Shown: positions 19,529 to 27,318 of the stretch, piece by piece
Layout: every line of letters begins with the position of its first letter
How positions within the stretch are numbered: the stretch's first letter is position 1
DNA from: CAXBOO01 sp963977425
GTDB taxonomy: Bacteria > Bacteroidota > Bacteroidia > Flavobacteriales_D > Luteibaculaceae
Direction: 5' to 3'
Assembly: GCA_963977425.1 (NCBI GenBank)
Contig: CAXBOO010000004.1
Span: 1 to 64,000 of the forward strand
Length of the DNA stretch: 64,000 nt
The notes under the pieces: generated by a model
The model's database searches: none
Seen by the model: the letters and a program-made list of their open reading frames with translations, nothing else
What the model was told of the DNA's origin: nothing
Position numbers and translations under genes: made by a program

Positions 19529-19556
19529 AGCTCCCTGGGCAATCCCCAAGGGAGCT
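19529..19556 (-). promoter_or_regulatory. Hairpin between atpE and atpF
   Basis: AGCTCCCT (19529-19536) pairs exactly with AGGGAGCT (19549-19556), extended by GGG/CCC with one bulged base. On the minus strand the stem is followed by TTTTATTTTG. It can act as a partial terminator or a 3' stabiliser of the atpE message, which would raise the c-subunit output relative to b. This role is inferred. Confidence 0.6.
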
Positions 19557-19566
19557 CTAATTTTTC

Positions 19567-19776
19567 TTACCCGTTTACCAAGAAAGATACTACTACACCA
19601 AATAGTGCAGCACCTTCGATCAAGGCAGCGGCGATAATCATTGCAGTTTGGATTTTTGATGCTGCTTCTGGTTGGCGAGCTATCGCTTCCATTGCTGATC
19701 CACCTACTTTTCCAATACCGATTCCAGCCCCTATTACGGCTAAACCTGCTCCTACTGCTGCTAACGTTCCAGTCAT
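19567..19776 (-). CDS. atpE: ATP synthase F0 c subunit
   Basis: The 69-residue c subunit forms the rotor ring. Two helices flank the polar loop ARQPEA, and the ion-binding carboxylate is Glu54 (ALIEGAALFG). The residues around Glu54 lack the extra polar ligands of Na+-type rings, so proton coupling is most likely. It lies 40 bp downstream of atpB. Confidence 0.96.
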   Translation of the reverse strand: MTGTLAAVGAGLAVIGAGIGIGKVGGSAMEAIARQPEAASKIQTAMIIAAALIEGAALFGVVVSFLVNG

Positions 19777-19816
19777 GATTTTGTTTTTTTTGTTGTTTGT
19801 TATTTAACGTTGTGGT

Positions 19817-20926
19817 TTAGTGTGCGTGGTCGTGTTCTTCTACGGCCATTCCAATAAACAATGCTGATAATAATGTGAAAATATATGCTTGTAGTGCTGC
19901 TACCAATAATTCAAGTACGTTCATGAAAAGTGCAAACGGTACAGATAATCCTGCCCAAGCTGCGTTTTCAAAAATGAAGATCAAAGATATCAATGATAAG
20001 ATAATAATGTGACCTGCTGTTATGTTGGCAAACAAACGAATCATCAAAGCGAATGGCTTAGACAATACACCTATGAATTCAACTACTGGCATCAATGGAA
20101 TTGGATATTTCAACCACCATGGAACTCCTGGGGTATTGAAGATATGTTTCCAGTAATCTTTGTTACCATTTACATTGGTAATAACCATAGTAATAGCTGC
20201 CAATACCATAGTTAATGCTATGTTACCAGTAAGGTTGGCGCTACCAGGGAAAATTGGAATAAGACCTAAAAGGTTGTTGATCCAGATAAAGAAGAATACC
20301 GATAATAAGTAAGGTAAAAACTTAGCATATTTCTTTTCTCCAATGTTTGGACGTGCTATTTCATCGCGTACAAAAACAATAAGTGGTTCCATAAAAGAAG
20401 CTAATCCTTTAGGAGCTACATTACCTTCGCGTTTGTAGAATCGAGCTACAGATGTGAAGATCAACAACATCAATGATGCTGAGAATAATAATGCAAATAC
20501 GTTTTTAGTAATAGAAAAATCTAATGGTTTGTCATTGGTTGCATGGTGCTCCTCATCGTAATTAAGTGTACCATCAGCATTGGCTAAGTAAATTTTATTG
20601 TGCTCCAACACGTAAGTGTTTTCGCCTTTTACTACAGCTTCTTCACCATGGTGAAATGCACTTGACATAAATACATCTACACCATTGTTTTCAGTGTAAA
20701 GTATAACTGGTAGTGGAATTGTAACAGAAGAATGTCCTTCGCCCCATAAATGAAAGCCGTGGCTATCTGAAATATGGTGAAGAATCATTTCGGCAGGATT
20801 GAAGGCCTTTTCTTCATGACTGCCATGCTCAGTTTCTGCAGAATGATCTTGTGCAGTAGCTACAGTTGTTGAAAATGCAGCTAACAAAAAGCTAAGCGTT
20901 ATATACTTTTTTATCGTAGAAATCAT
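19817..20926 (-). CDS. atpB: ATP synthase F0 a subunit
   Basis: The proton channel subunit of F0. After an N-terminal signal-like helix comes a periplasmic, His- and Glu-rich extension of about 130 residues, as found in Bacteroidota AtpB, and then five or six membrane helices. The essential Arg lies in LMIRLFANITAGHI. The length (369) is longer than E. coli AtpB (271) because of the extension. It is the first core gene of the operon. The spacing from the small membrane protein upstream is 66 bp. Confidence 0.95.
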   Translation of the reverse strand: MISTIKKYITLSFLLAAFSTTVATAQDHSAETEHGSHEEKAFNPAEMILHHISDSHGFHLWGEGHSSVTIPLPVILYTENNGVDVFMSSAFHHGEEAVVKGENTYVLEHNKIYLANADGTLNYDEEHHATNDKPLDFSITKNVFALLFSASLMLLIFTSVARFYKREGNVAPKGLASFMEPLIVFVRDEIARPNIGEKKYAKFLPYLLSVFFFIWINNLLGLIPIFPGSANLTGNIALTMVLAAITMVITNVNGNKDYWKHIFNTPGVPWWLKYPIPLMPVVEFIGVLSKPFALMIRLFANITAGHIIILSLISLIFIFENAAWAGLSVPFALFMNVLELLVAALQAYIFTLLSALFIGMAVEEHDHAH

Positions 20927-20992
20927 TGGTCTAGGTCCTTTCCAAAAATCGTTGCAAAAGTAGGAATATTAATTGCAATTGGAAGCTTGTTT

Positions 20993-21343
20993 TTATTTTT
21001 TCGTTTTGAGTTGTAAAATATTGCCTACTACTATGTAGTAAATACCTAGGCTTAAGATGCTTATGAGAAGAATTTTTTTCTCTGGATTTTTTGTAACTAT
21101 CGGTACCAGTATCAATCCCATGACCATAAAAAACCTCAATCCTGAGAACGCTAACTGTAACATAGTAGCAGTTCCTTCAGAAAAATTGATTTTTTTAAGG
21201 AGAAGGAATATGCTTAGCTCATAAATAGTGAACAGAAAAGTGCCTGCATACAAATAGGGTACTACTACAGCATATACGTCTAAAAATTGAAGCCCAAATG
21301 CAACGAGTAAAGGCAAAAGCAATAAAATGTAAAGTTTGGTCAC
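20993..21343 (-). CDS. Small four-helix membrane protein upstream of atpB
   Basis: A 116-residue protein with four hydrophobic segments (about 5-30, 33-52, 64-85 and 93-110) and few charges. Its position directly before atpB and its overlap (4 bp) with the AtpZ/AtpI-like gene suggest an ATP synthase assembly role similar to AtpI, which is inferred from context. No motif identifies it. Confidence 0.7.
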   Translation of the reverse strand: MTKLYILLLLPLLVAFGLQFLDVYAVVVPYLYAGTFLFTIYELSIFLLLKKINFSEGTATMLQLAFSGLRFFMVMGLILVPIVTKNPEKKILLISILSLGIYYIVVGNILQLKTKK

Positions 21344-21564
21344 TTTTGATTTTTTATTACGCTACGAAGAGTTGTATATAATGCTAAACCAACTCCTGTA
21401 AAACTGAATGAAAGTGTTCCGACTTTGTATTTGTTTGGGTAATAATCGTCTATAAGAGTACCTAAATAAGTAAACACTCCTATAATAACCAGCATTTTTA
21501 CTGCTAAGCCACTGTATTTGGCAAAAGCATTGGCTGCTCCCGACGAATTACTTTGCTTTGGCAA
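21340..21564 (-). CDS. AtpZ/AtpI-family protein
   Basis: A 74-residue protein with two membrane helices (VKMLVIIGVFTYLGTLIDDY and a second at about 45-65), matching the small AtpZ/AtpI family found at the head of atp operons and linked to c-ring assembly or Mg2+ uptake. The only start that keeps the whole N-terminus is a TTG at 21564, inside the last codons of the bactofilin gene (17-bp overlap). This suggests translational coupling. Confidence 0.75.
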   Translation of the reverse strand: MPKQSNSSGAANAFAKYSGLAVKMLVIIGVFTYLGTLIDDYYPNKYKVGTLSFSFTGVGLALYTTLRSVIKNQK

Positions 21565-21985
21565 GTGGTGCGTTATGATCTGCTTTAGCAGAAAGTAAGT
21601 CTTTTACTTTTGCGCCCATAGAACAGTTACCTGTAAATATTGCACCTGGCTCGATAGCTAACTTCTTAGTAAGTATGTCTCCATTAAGATGTGCTGATGC
21701 TTTAAGAGAAAGCAATTCAGTAACAGTTATTTTACCGTTCAATTGACCTTCGATATCTGCGTTTGCGCAAATAACTTCACCTTCTATAATACCATTTGGT
21801 CCAACAACCAATCGTCCTTTAGTAGTAGTATGACCTTTAACATGTCCGTCGATGCGGATGTTGCTCTCAGATTTTATTTCACCGTCAATTACGGTACCTT
21901 CTACTATTCTATTTAATTTTTCTGGAGTGCTTGATTCGTTACGGGCCATGGTGTTTTTGCGTTTCTTATTTATGGAATTAAACAT
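21548..21985 (-). CDS. Bactofilin (polymer-forming cytoskeletal protein)
   Basis: A 145-residue protein whose core (about 32-125) shows the bactofilin beta-helix pattern of G-rich repeats (IDGEIKSESNIRIDGHVKG, GPNGIIEGEVICANADIEG). Bactofilins self-assemble without nucleotides and scaffold envelope proteins. The ATG at 21985 gives a basic N-terminal tail. An internal ATG at 21949 (MARNESS) is also plausible. It is placed between the SprE/PorW-like gene and the atp genes. Confidence 0.9.
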   Translation of the reverse strand: MFNSINKKRKNTMARNESSTPEKLNRIVEGTVIDGEIKSESNIRIDGHVKGHTTTKGRLVVGPNGIIEGEVICANADIEGQLNGKITVTELLSLKASAHLNGDILTKKLAIEPGAIFTGNCSMGAKVKDLLSAKADHNAPLAKAK

Positions 21986-22035
21986 ACTATGTTGTGCAAT
22001 TCGCTTGCAAAGGTAAATATTATGATTTTAATGGA

Positions 22036-24645
22036 TTACAAATTATAGGCTTTCTTGAAGAAGTCTTTGTATGCATCCACGTTTTTATTCTTAAAAAGCG
22101 TTATAAAATTCTTTGTAGTGATTGGAAAGTGCGCTAATTTTTTGTTGCCTACTTGTTTTAAGGCCGACCTTTTTTGGTCTTCTATCGCATTGTAGTATTT
22201 GTTACCCTGATCCACATCTTTAAATGTTTTGATTAAGATGATTTGATTTTGATTGTCAATAAAACTGTGATTTACACTCAACTTTGTTCCTTTAAAATAG
22301 ATGTCGTTGAACAAGGCAATTTCATTTTTGAATGTATTGATGTCGAGATTCAAGGATTTTGGGCAAATGATAAGATAGTATTGACTACCATCAACTTTAG
22401 ATTCGAATAAACTCTCGCTGGTTGAATCTGAAGCATTGTTGGCTGATAAAGTATTCGACGTTGGAGCAGCTTTAATGTTGAGTAAAGCGTCCAATCTTTT
22501 TTTCATTTCCTGTGCTGGTGGATATACATCTTCATTTGGAAAATTGGTAATGATAGACCCTAAATCTGCTAATAAGCGAGTAGTGTCGCGCATATTAGCT
22601 GCCAATCGAGCGGATAAGAACAAAACTTTACTCGCAATAGGATCCTGCAATGTGGTTCCTAATATGGAGTCAAGAGTCACTCTATTGGTACTGTCGTCTT
22701 GGTTGCGGTAGTTGAAATAGAGCTTGTCGTATATGCTTGCATCGGCTAGCTCTGCAGCAGCTTTTTCTTTTAGATAATTCGGGTTTTTAATGAGTTGTGC
22801 AAACTCTGAGTCAGGGTATTCATTCAGTATTAAATCTTCGTAGTAAAAGGAGTTGGATTTAGTATCAAAAGAGAAAAATTCTTTTCCTGCCTGGTTTTCT
22901 TTTTGCTTGTATAAACGATACAGTTGGTAGTATATGTTGAGTTTCAAACTGGTAGTATCATAGCGCGCCAAAAGATTTTCGTAAGCTTCAATCGAGTTAT
23001 CGTAATCGGCAAAATTTTCTTTGTAGACAATACCGCTTTGAAACAAAGACATCATGGTTTGCCCTTCGAGTTGGGCTACATCTTGGTCATTTGTTGGTAA
23101 ATCTTTGCTTAATTCGGCAACAGTAGGAACTGTTACTTGTGGTAATCCAGCAGGATTGTTAGACACATTATTGTTAGCTAAACCATTGGATTCGAATTTC
23201 GATTTCAGTCGCCAGTTGTCAACATTTGGTCTATCGCCCCAAACTTTTTTAAATTCTTTTAAACCGAGATTTCTTGTATTGTCATTGTAAAAGTACCAAC
23301 TGCCTTTGTTTTTAGGTGTTTTGCTTTTTTGGGTGGCTTTTTTATCGGCTAATACTTGGGCGTCTTGGGCTTTTTTGATTTTATCACGGCGTATTTTATC
23401 CTGAACTCGTTTTAATTTTTTATCCCGTTCTGTATCGGAAAGTTTGTAGATAGAAATAAGGCTGTCGTTGCGCTCTATAATGTCGAGTTCTACAACCAAA
23501 ATATCTAAGTTCTTAAGCAGTTTTTCAAGATTGTCTTTGTTTTTTCCTGAAGGAATGTAGGCTAGGGTACTATCGTAATACGTTTTTGCGTTTTGATAAT
23601 CTTTTTCTCCGTAGTGATAATCAGCAATTCTATTGTATGATTTTGATTTTTGTTTGTCGTTACCAACACTATTTTCTACAGAGGCATGCAAGTAATCTAA
23701 GCCTTGCTGAAAATTCAATTCAGTCCACTCAATTTCGGCAAGGGCATAGTAGATCTGATCTAAGAAGTCGATGTTTTTTTCATCCTTCAACATGGCCAAT
23801 AAGCGTTTTTTAACCGCGTATCCATCCACCTTGTTTTCTACACTTTTAGCTTGCATCATTACAGCTGCAAAAGCCAATTCGTAGTTATTACTTTTTTTGC
23901 TTACCTCAGCCAAAATCGGAATGGCTTTGTCGCCATCGCCTGATAAATTGTACAGTTGAGCCAGTAAATATTTTAATCGAAGTTCTTCTTTTTTCTTTTT
24001 TTCAAGCGCAATAGCATCTTCAACATCTATAGCTGCTGCTTTATAATTTTCTTGATGAATAAAAAACTGAGCATTTGTTTTTTCTAAACTCAGCTGCTCT
24101 TTTCTTTTTAAATCTTCAAGTTTATTCAACTCAGCCAAATAAATACCTGCTTCTCGTACTCCTCCCGATTTTAACAAAGAACGAATCAACCAACTGTAGT
24201 GGTAAGCAATGCCTTTTCGTTTGGGGTATTTTTTTGTTGTGTACTTAAGTACTTCTATTGCCTTGTCGTAATCTTGTTTGTAATAATGAGCTCTCGCGAC
24301 ACAGAGGTAGTTTTCATCTACCCATTTGTTGAATTCTTCACCTCGAATTTCAATACTATGATCGACAATTACTTGCGTAGATTTTTCAATAGCCTTGTCC
24401 ATTGCAGGATATAGACTCGAAGCATTGTCGTCAGTATTCAGAAAAATGCTCAATAAAGTGTCGTAATCTACTGTTTGGTTTGCAGCATATTCTTGAATGC
24501 TTTCTTTTATAGCTATCCTAGAATTGTAGTAGCCATTGTAGCGAGCGGTGGTATTATGATACGTTCGATTCAATAAAGCACTGTTCTTGTTAGAACAAGC
24601 TGCAAGGAGTAAAACCGATAAGACGATGTAAAATATTTGCTTCAA
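22036..24645 (-). CDS. sprE: SprE/PorW-like lipoprotein of the type IX secretion system
   Basis: An 869-residue TPR lipoprotein. A lipobox (LLLAAC) follows the signal peptide, and the region after it (NRTYHNTTARYNGYYNSR) is the characteristic start of the SprE/PorW family, needed for T9SS secretion and gliding in Flavobacterium and Porphyromonas. TPR helices run from about 110 to 390. A basic, low-complexity linker follows (about 400-450), then a second helical block to the end. The bactofilin-atp genes downstream match the order seen in relatives. It faces the M23 gene divergently. Confidence 0.82.
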   Translation of the reverse strand: MKQIFYIVLSVLLLAACSNKNSALLNRTYHNTTARYNGYYNSRIAIKESIQEYAANQTVDYDTLLSIFLNTDDNASSLYPAMDKAIEKSTQVIVDHSIEIRGEEFNKWVDENYLCVARAHYYKQDYDKAIEVLKYTTKKYPKRKGIAYHYSWLIRSLLKSGGVREAGIYLAELNKLEDLKRKEQLSLEKTNAQFFIHQENYKAAAIDVEDAIALEKKKKEELRLKYLLAQLYNLSGDGDKAIPILAEVSKKSNNYELAFAAVMMQAKSVENKVDGYAVKKRLLAMLKDEKNIDFLDQIYYALAEIEWTELNFQQGLDYLHASVENSVGNDKQKSKSYNRIADYHYGEKDYQNAKTYYDSTLAYIPSGKNKDNLEKLLKNLDILVVELDIIERNDSLISIYKLSDTERDKKLKRVQDKIRRDKIKKAQDAQVLADKKATQKSKTPKNKGSWYFYNDNTRNLGLKEFKKVWGDRPNVDNWRLKSKFESNGLANNNVSNNPAGLPQVTVPTVAELSKDLPTNDQDVAQLEGQTMMSLFQSGIVYKENFADYDNSIEAYENLLARYDTTSLKLNIYYQLYRLYKQKENQAGKEFFSFDTKSNSFYYEDLILNEYPDSEFAQLIKNPNYLKEKAAAELADASIYDKLYFNYRNQDDSTNRVTLDSILGTTLQDPIASKVLFLSARLAANMRDTTRLLADLGSIITNFPNEDVYPPAQEMKKRLDALLNIKAAPTSNTLSANNASDSTSESLFESKVDGSQYYLIICPKSLNLDINTFKNEIALFNDIYFKGTKLSVNHSFIDNQNQIILIKTFKDVDQGNKYYNAIEDQKRSALKQVGNKKLAHFPITTKNFITLFKNKNVDAYKDFFKKAYNL

Positions 24646-24711
24646 AATAACGCTGAAAAATGCCGTTGACTGCTATTAACCAACAAATAACCGAAATATT
24701 TTACAATGGCT

Positions 24712-24744
24712 TTGAATAAAATGCGAGTTCAAATGCTACTTTTG
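24712..24744 (+). promoter_or_regulatory. Bacteroidota-type promoter of the M23 peptidase
   Basis: TTG (24712-24714), a 22-bp spacer, then a perfect TAnnTTTG box, TACTTTTG (24737-24744). The ATG at 24756 is only 11 bp further, so the transcript would have a very short leader. Confidence 0.6.
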
Positions 24745-24755
24745 TTGTAATAAGT

Positions 24756-25637
24756 ATGTTAAAGGTAAAATCAGAAAAAAGAAAACGATTAGTACATCGG
24801 CTAAAAAACCAGTATAGGTTAAGTATTTTGAACAGTGCTACCTATGAGGAAAAGTTGAACTATGAACTTACGCCTATCAATGTAATTGTTGCTTCTGTGG
24901 CTACCTTTATTACGCTTGGTTTCGCCTTCATTAGTCTGGTTGTATTTACTCCTTTGAAAGAATTTATTCCAGGATTTACCGATTCTGAAATTAGAGCCAG
25001 TGCATATCAAAATGCTCTATTGGTTGATAGTTTGGGGGAAGAATTAAGATTGAAGAGCAATTATGTAAATAGTTTGAGGGCTATTTTGCGAAACGAAAGC
25101 GAAAGCATTGACGATATTGAGGAGAACAGAGAAGAATCCAAGTATCAAGATATAGATCTTTCGATTAGTGAGGAAGATTCATTATTCCGATTACAATACG
25201 AAGAACAAGAGGCTTTTAATGTAGGCGAAGAAACACCCGCAGTTGCGACAGGTATGTCGGTCTTCGATTTGAACTTTTTTATTCCGGTAAAAGGTTACAT
25301 AACCAGTCGATTTAGCTTAAAAGAAAAACATTTTGGTGTCGATATTGTTGCTCCAAGAAATGAAGTTGTAAAAGCCATAGCCAAAGGGACGGTTATTCAA
25401 TCATCATGGACATCTGAAAGCGGAAATGTTTTAGGCATACAGCACAATAACAATTTGGTGAGTTTTTACAAGCACAATTCGGTTTTACTAAAAAAGGTAG
25501 GCGAAACGGTAGAAGCAGGCGAATCCATAGCTGTATTAGGTAATACTGGAGAAGAAACAACAGGGCCTCATGTGCATTTTGAACTGTGGCGAAATGGTAT
25601 AGCCTTAGACCCTGAACAGTTTATTGTTTTTGAATAA
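24756..25637 (+). CDS. M23 family metallopeptidase (active LytM)
   Basis: A 293-residue bitopic protein: a basic cytoplasmic start, one membrane helix at about 42-66, a charged linker, and a C-terminal M23 domain at about 180-290. The zinc ligands are intact (HFGVD and HVHFELW), unlike the EnvC-like protein at 4211-5428. It should cut peptidoglycan cross-links in the periplasm. The gene stops 4 bp before the GH3-family gene, so the pair forms an operon. Confidence 0.92.
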   Translation: MLKVKSEKRKRLVHRLKNQYRLSILNSATYEEKLNYELTPINVIVASVATFITLGFAFISLVVFTPLKEFIPGFTDSEIRASAYQNALLVDSLGEELRLKSNYVNSLRAILRNESESIDDIEENREESKYQDIDLSISEEDSLFRLQYEEQEAFNVGEETPAVATGMSVFDLNFFIPVKGYITSRFSLKEKHFGVDIVAPRNEVVKAIAKGTVIQSSWTSESGNVLGIQHNNNLVSFYKHNSVLLKKVGETVEAGESIAVLGNTGEETTGPHVHFELWRNGIALDPEQFIVFE

Positions 25638-25641
25638 AACT

Positions 25642-27141
25642 ATGGGATTAAAAAAAATCGGAGCCAAGTTATTGTCCAAATTGGTTTACCCCAAGTTGTT
25701 GCAAGATAATATCCAAGCCGAAAAAAGTCAGCATAAAGTATTGATGAAACTTATCCAAGAGGCAAAGAATACGGCTTTTGGAAAAGATCATAAATTTCAA
25801 AATATTACCGATTCTAAATCATTTGCTGAACATGTTCCTGTTCGCGAATACGAGGCATTAAAACCTTATATCGAGAGAATAAAAGAAGGTGAGAGCGATG
25901 TCTTATGGAAAGGGAAGCCAATTTATTTTGCTAAAACTTCGGGTACTACATCTGGCGCTAAATACATTCCTTTAACTAAGGAGTCTATGCCGAGTCATAT
26001 CAGTGCGGCAAAAAATGCCCTTTTAGCCTATATATACAACGGGGGTGATGCTTCTTTTGTAGATGGGAAAATGATTTTCTTACAAGGAAGTCCAATTATC
26101 GATACAAAGAATGGAATTGGTATCGGACGCTTAAGTGGAATTGTAGCGCATTATGTGCCCAAGTATTTGCAAACCAATAGAATGCCTTCTTGGGATGTAA
26201 ATTGCATCGATGCATGGGAAGAGAAAGTCGAAGCCATTGCCAAAGAAACAAGTGGTGAAGATTTACGGTTAATATCGGGTATACCACCTTGGGTTAAAAT
26301 GTATTTTGAAAAGTTATTGGAAATCAACAATACGGATCAAATCAAGAAGATATTCAAGAATTTTTCTTTGTTCGTATATGGCGGTGTAAATTTTGAGCCA
26401 TACAGAAATACTATCGAAACACTCGTTGGGAAAAAAGTAGATAGTGTAGAATTGTTTCCAGCTTCTGAAGGATTTTTCGCCTTTCAAGATCAATTAAATT
26501 CTAGAGGAATGTTGCTGAATGTTAATTCAGGAATGTATTTTGAATTTATTCCGCAAAGCGATTGGCATAAGGAAAACCCGAAACGATTGACCATTGGGGA
26601 AGTCGAAGTTGGCGAAAATTATTCTCTAATTGTTAGTTCTAACGCCGGTTTGTGGGGTTATAGCATAGGCGATGTGGTTCAGTTTTTAGAGCTTAAGCCT
26701 TATAGAATCATTGTTTCAGGTCGTATAAAACATTATACAAGCGCATTTGGCGAGCATGTTATAGCTAGCGAAGTTGAAAAAGCAATGTCTGAAGCCCTAA
26801 AAGGAACCGATATTGAGATTGTCGATTTTACGGTTTCACCATTGGTGAGCGAGGTGAAAGGAGATTCTAGACATCAATGGTTTGTAGAGTTTCAAAATGC
26901 CCCAAAAGATTTGAAACTATTTTCAGAAAAATTACAAAATGGCATGCTTCAGCAAAATATTTATTATGCTGATTTGATAAAAGGAAAAGTTCTAACGGAT
27001 TTGGAGGTTATTCCATTAAAAAAAGGAACGTTTAATGCCGTGATGAAAGCAGAAGGCAAATTGGGAGGTCAAAATAAAGGCCCGCGTTTGTCAAATAATT
27101 GCATCTTTTCGGAAAAACTATCAGAACAATCGAGAAAATAG
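25642..27141 (+). CDS. GH3-family acyl-adenylating enzyme
   Basis: A 499-residue member of the GH3 auxin-responsive promoter family in the ANL adenylating superfamily, known in plants for conjugating acyl acids to amino acids. The phosphate-binding loop TSGTTSGAKYIPLT, the GGVNFEPYR segment and the C-terminal region are present. Bacterial members have no firmly assigned substrate. The ATG at 25642 (MGLKKIG) was chosen over an in-frame TTG inside the end of the M23 gene. Confidence 0.88.
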   Translation: MGLKKIGAKLLSKLVYPKLLQDNIQAEKSQHKVLMKLIQEAKNTAFGKDHKFQNITDSKSFAEHVPVREYEALKPYIERIKEGESDVLWKGKPIYFAKTSGTTSGAKYIPLTKESMPSHISAAKNALLAYIYNGGDASFVDGKMIFLQGSPIIDTKNGIGIGRLSGIVAHYVPKYLQTNRMPSWDVNCIDAWEEKVEAIAKETSGEDLRLISGIPPWVKMYFEKLLEINNTDQIKKIFKNFSLFVYGGVNFEPYRNTIETLVGKKVDSVELFPASEGFFAFQDQLNSRGMLLNVNSGMYFEFIPQSDWHKENPKRLTIGEVEVGENYSLIVSSNAGLWGYSIGDVVQFLELKPYRIIVSGRIKHYTSAFGEHVIASEVEKAMSEALKGTDIEIVDFTVSPLVSEVKGDSRHQWFVEFQNAPKDLKLFSEKLQNGMLQQNIYYADLIKGKVLTDLEVIPLKKGTFNAVMKAEGKLGGQNKGPRLSNNCIFSEKLSEQSRK

Positions 27142-27238
27142 ATAATTTCGACAAAAAAGATTTTAACAAACTGACTTAATAATATATTTTCGTTTACTTA
27201 CACGGCAGAACCTACCTGATTTCTACACTTTCTTTACA

Positions 27239-27258
27239 TTATCAACAATAGTTGATAA
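27239..27258. repeat. Inverted repeat over the -33 region of the adhesin promoter
   Basis: TTATCAAC (27239-27246) and GTTGATAA (27251-27258) are exact inverted copies separated by AATA. The right arm contains the TTG of the likely -33 element, so a regulator bound here would act on the promoter. Confidence 0.6.
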
Positions 27259-27296
27259 ATAAGCAAGTTTAATTTTTTAGGTTTGCACTGCAGTGC
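27252..27296 (+). promoter_or_regulatory. Promoter with overlapping palindrome, adhesin operon
   Basis: TTG (27252-27254), a 23-bp spacer, and the perfect box TAGGTTTG (27278-27285) are followed at once by the 12-bp palindrome GCACTGCAGTGC (27285-27296), which covers the expected transcription start. The gene begins at 27319. The palindrome is an operator candidate. Confidence 0.6.
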
Positions 27297-27318
27297 TTAA
27301 ACGCATAAAGACACACCT

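Noticed and set aside
25624..25642. An earlier TTG start for the GH3-family gene
   Set aside because: It would lie inside the M23 gene. The ATG at 25642 is 4 bp after that stop and gives a normal N-terminus.
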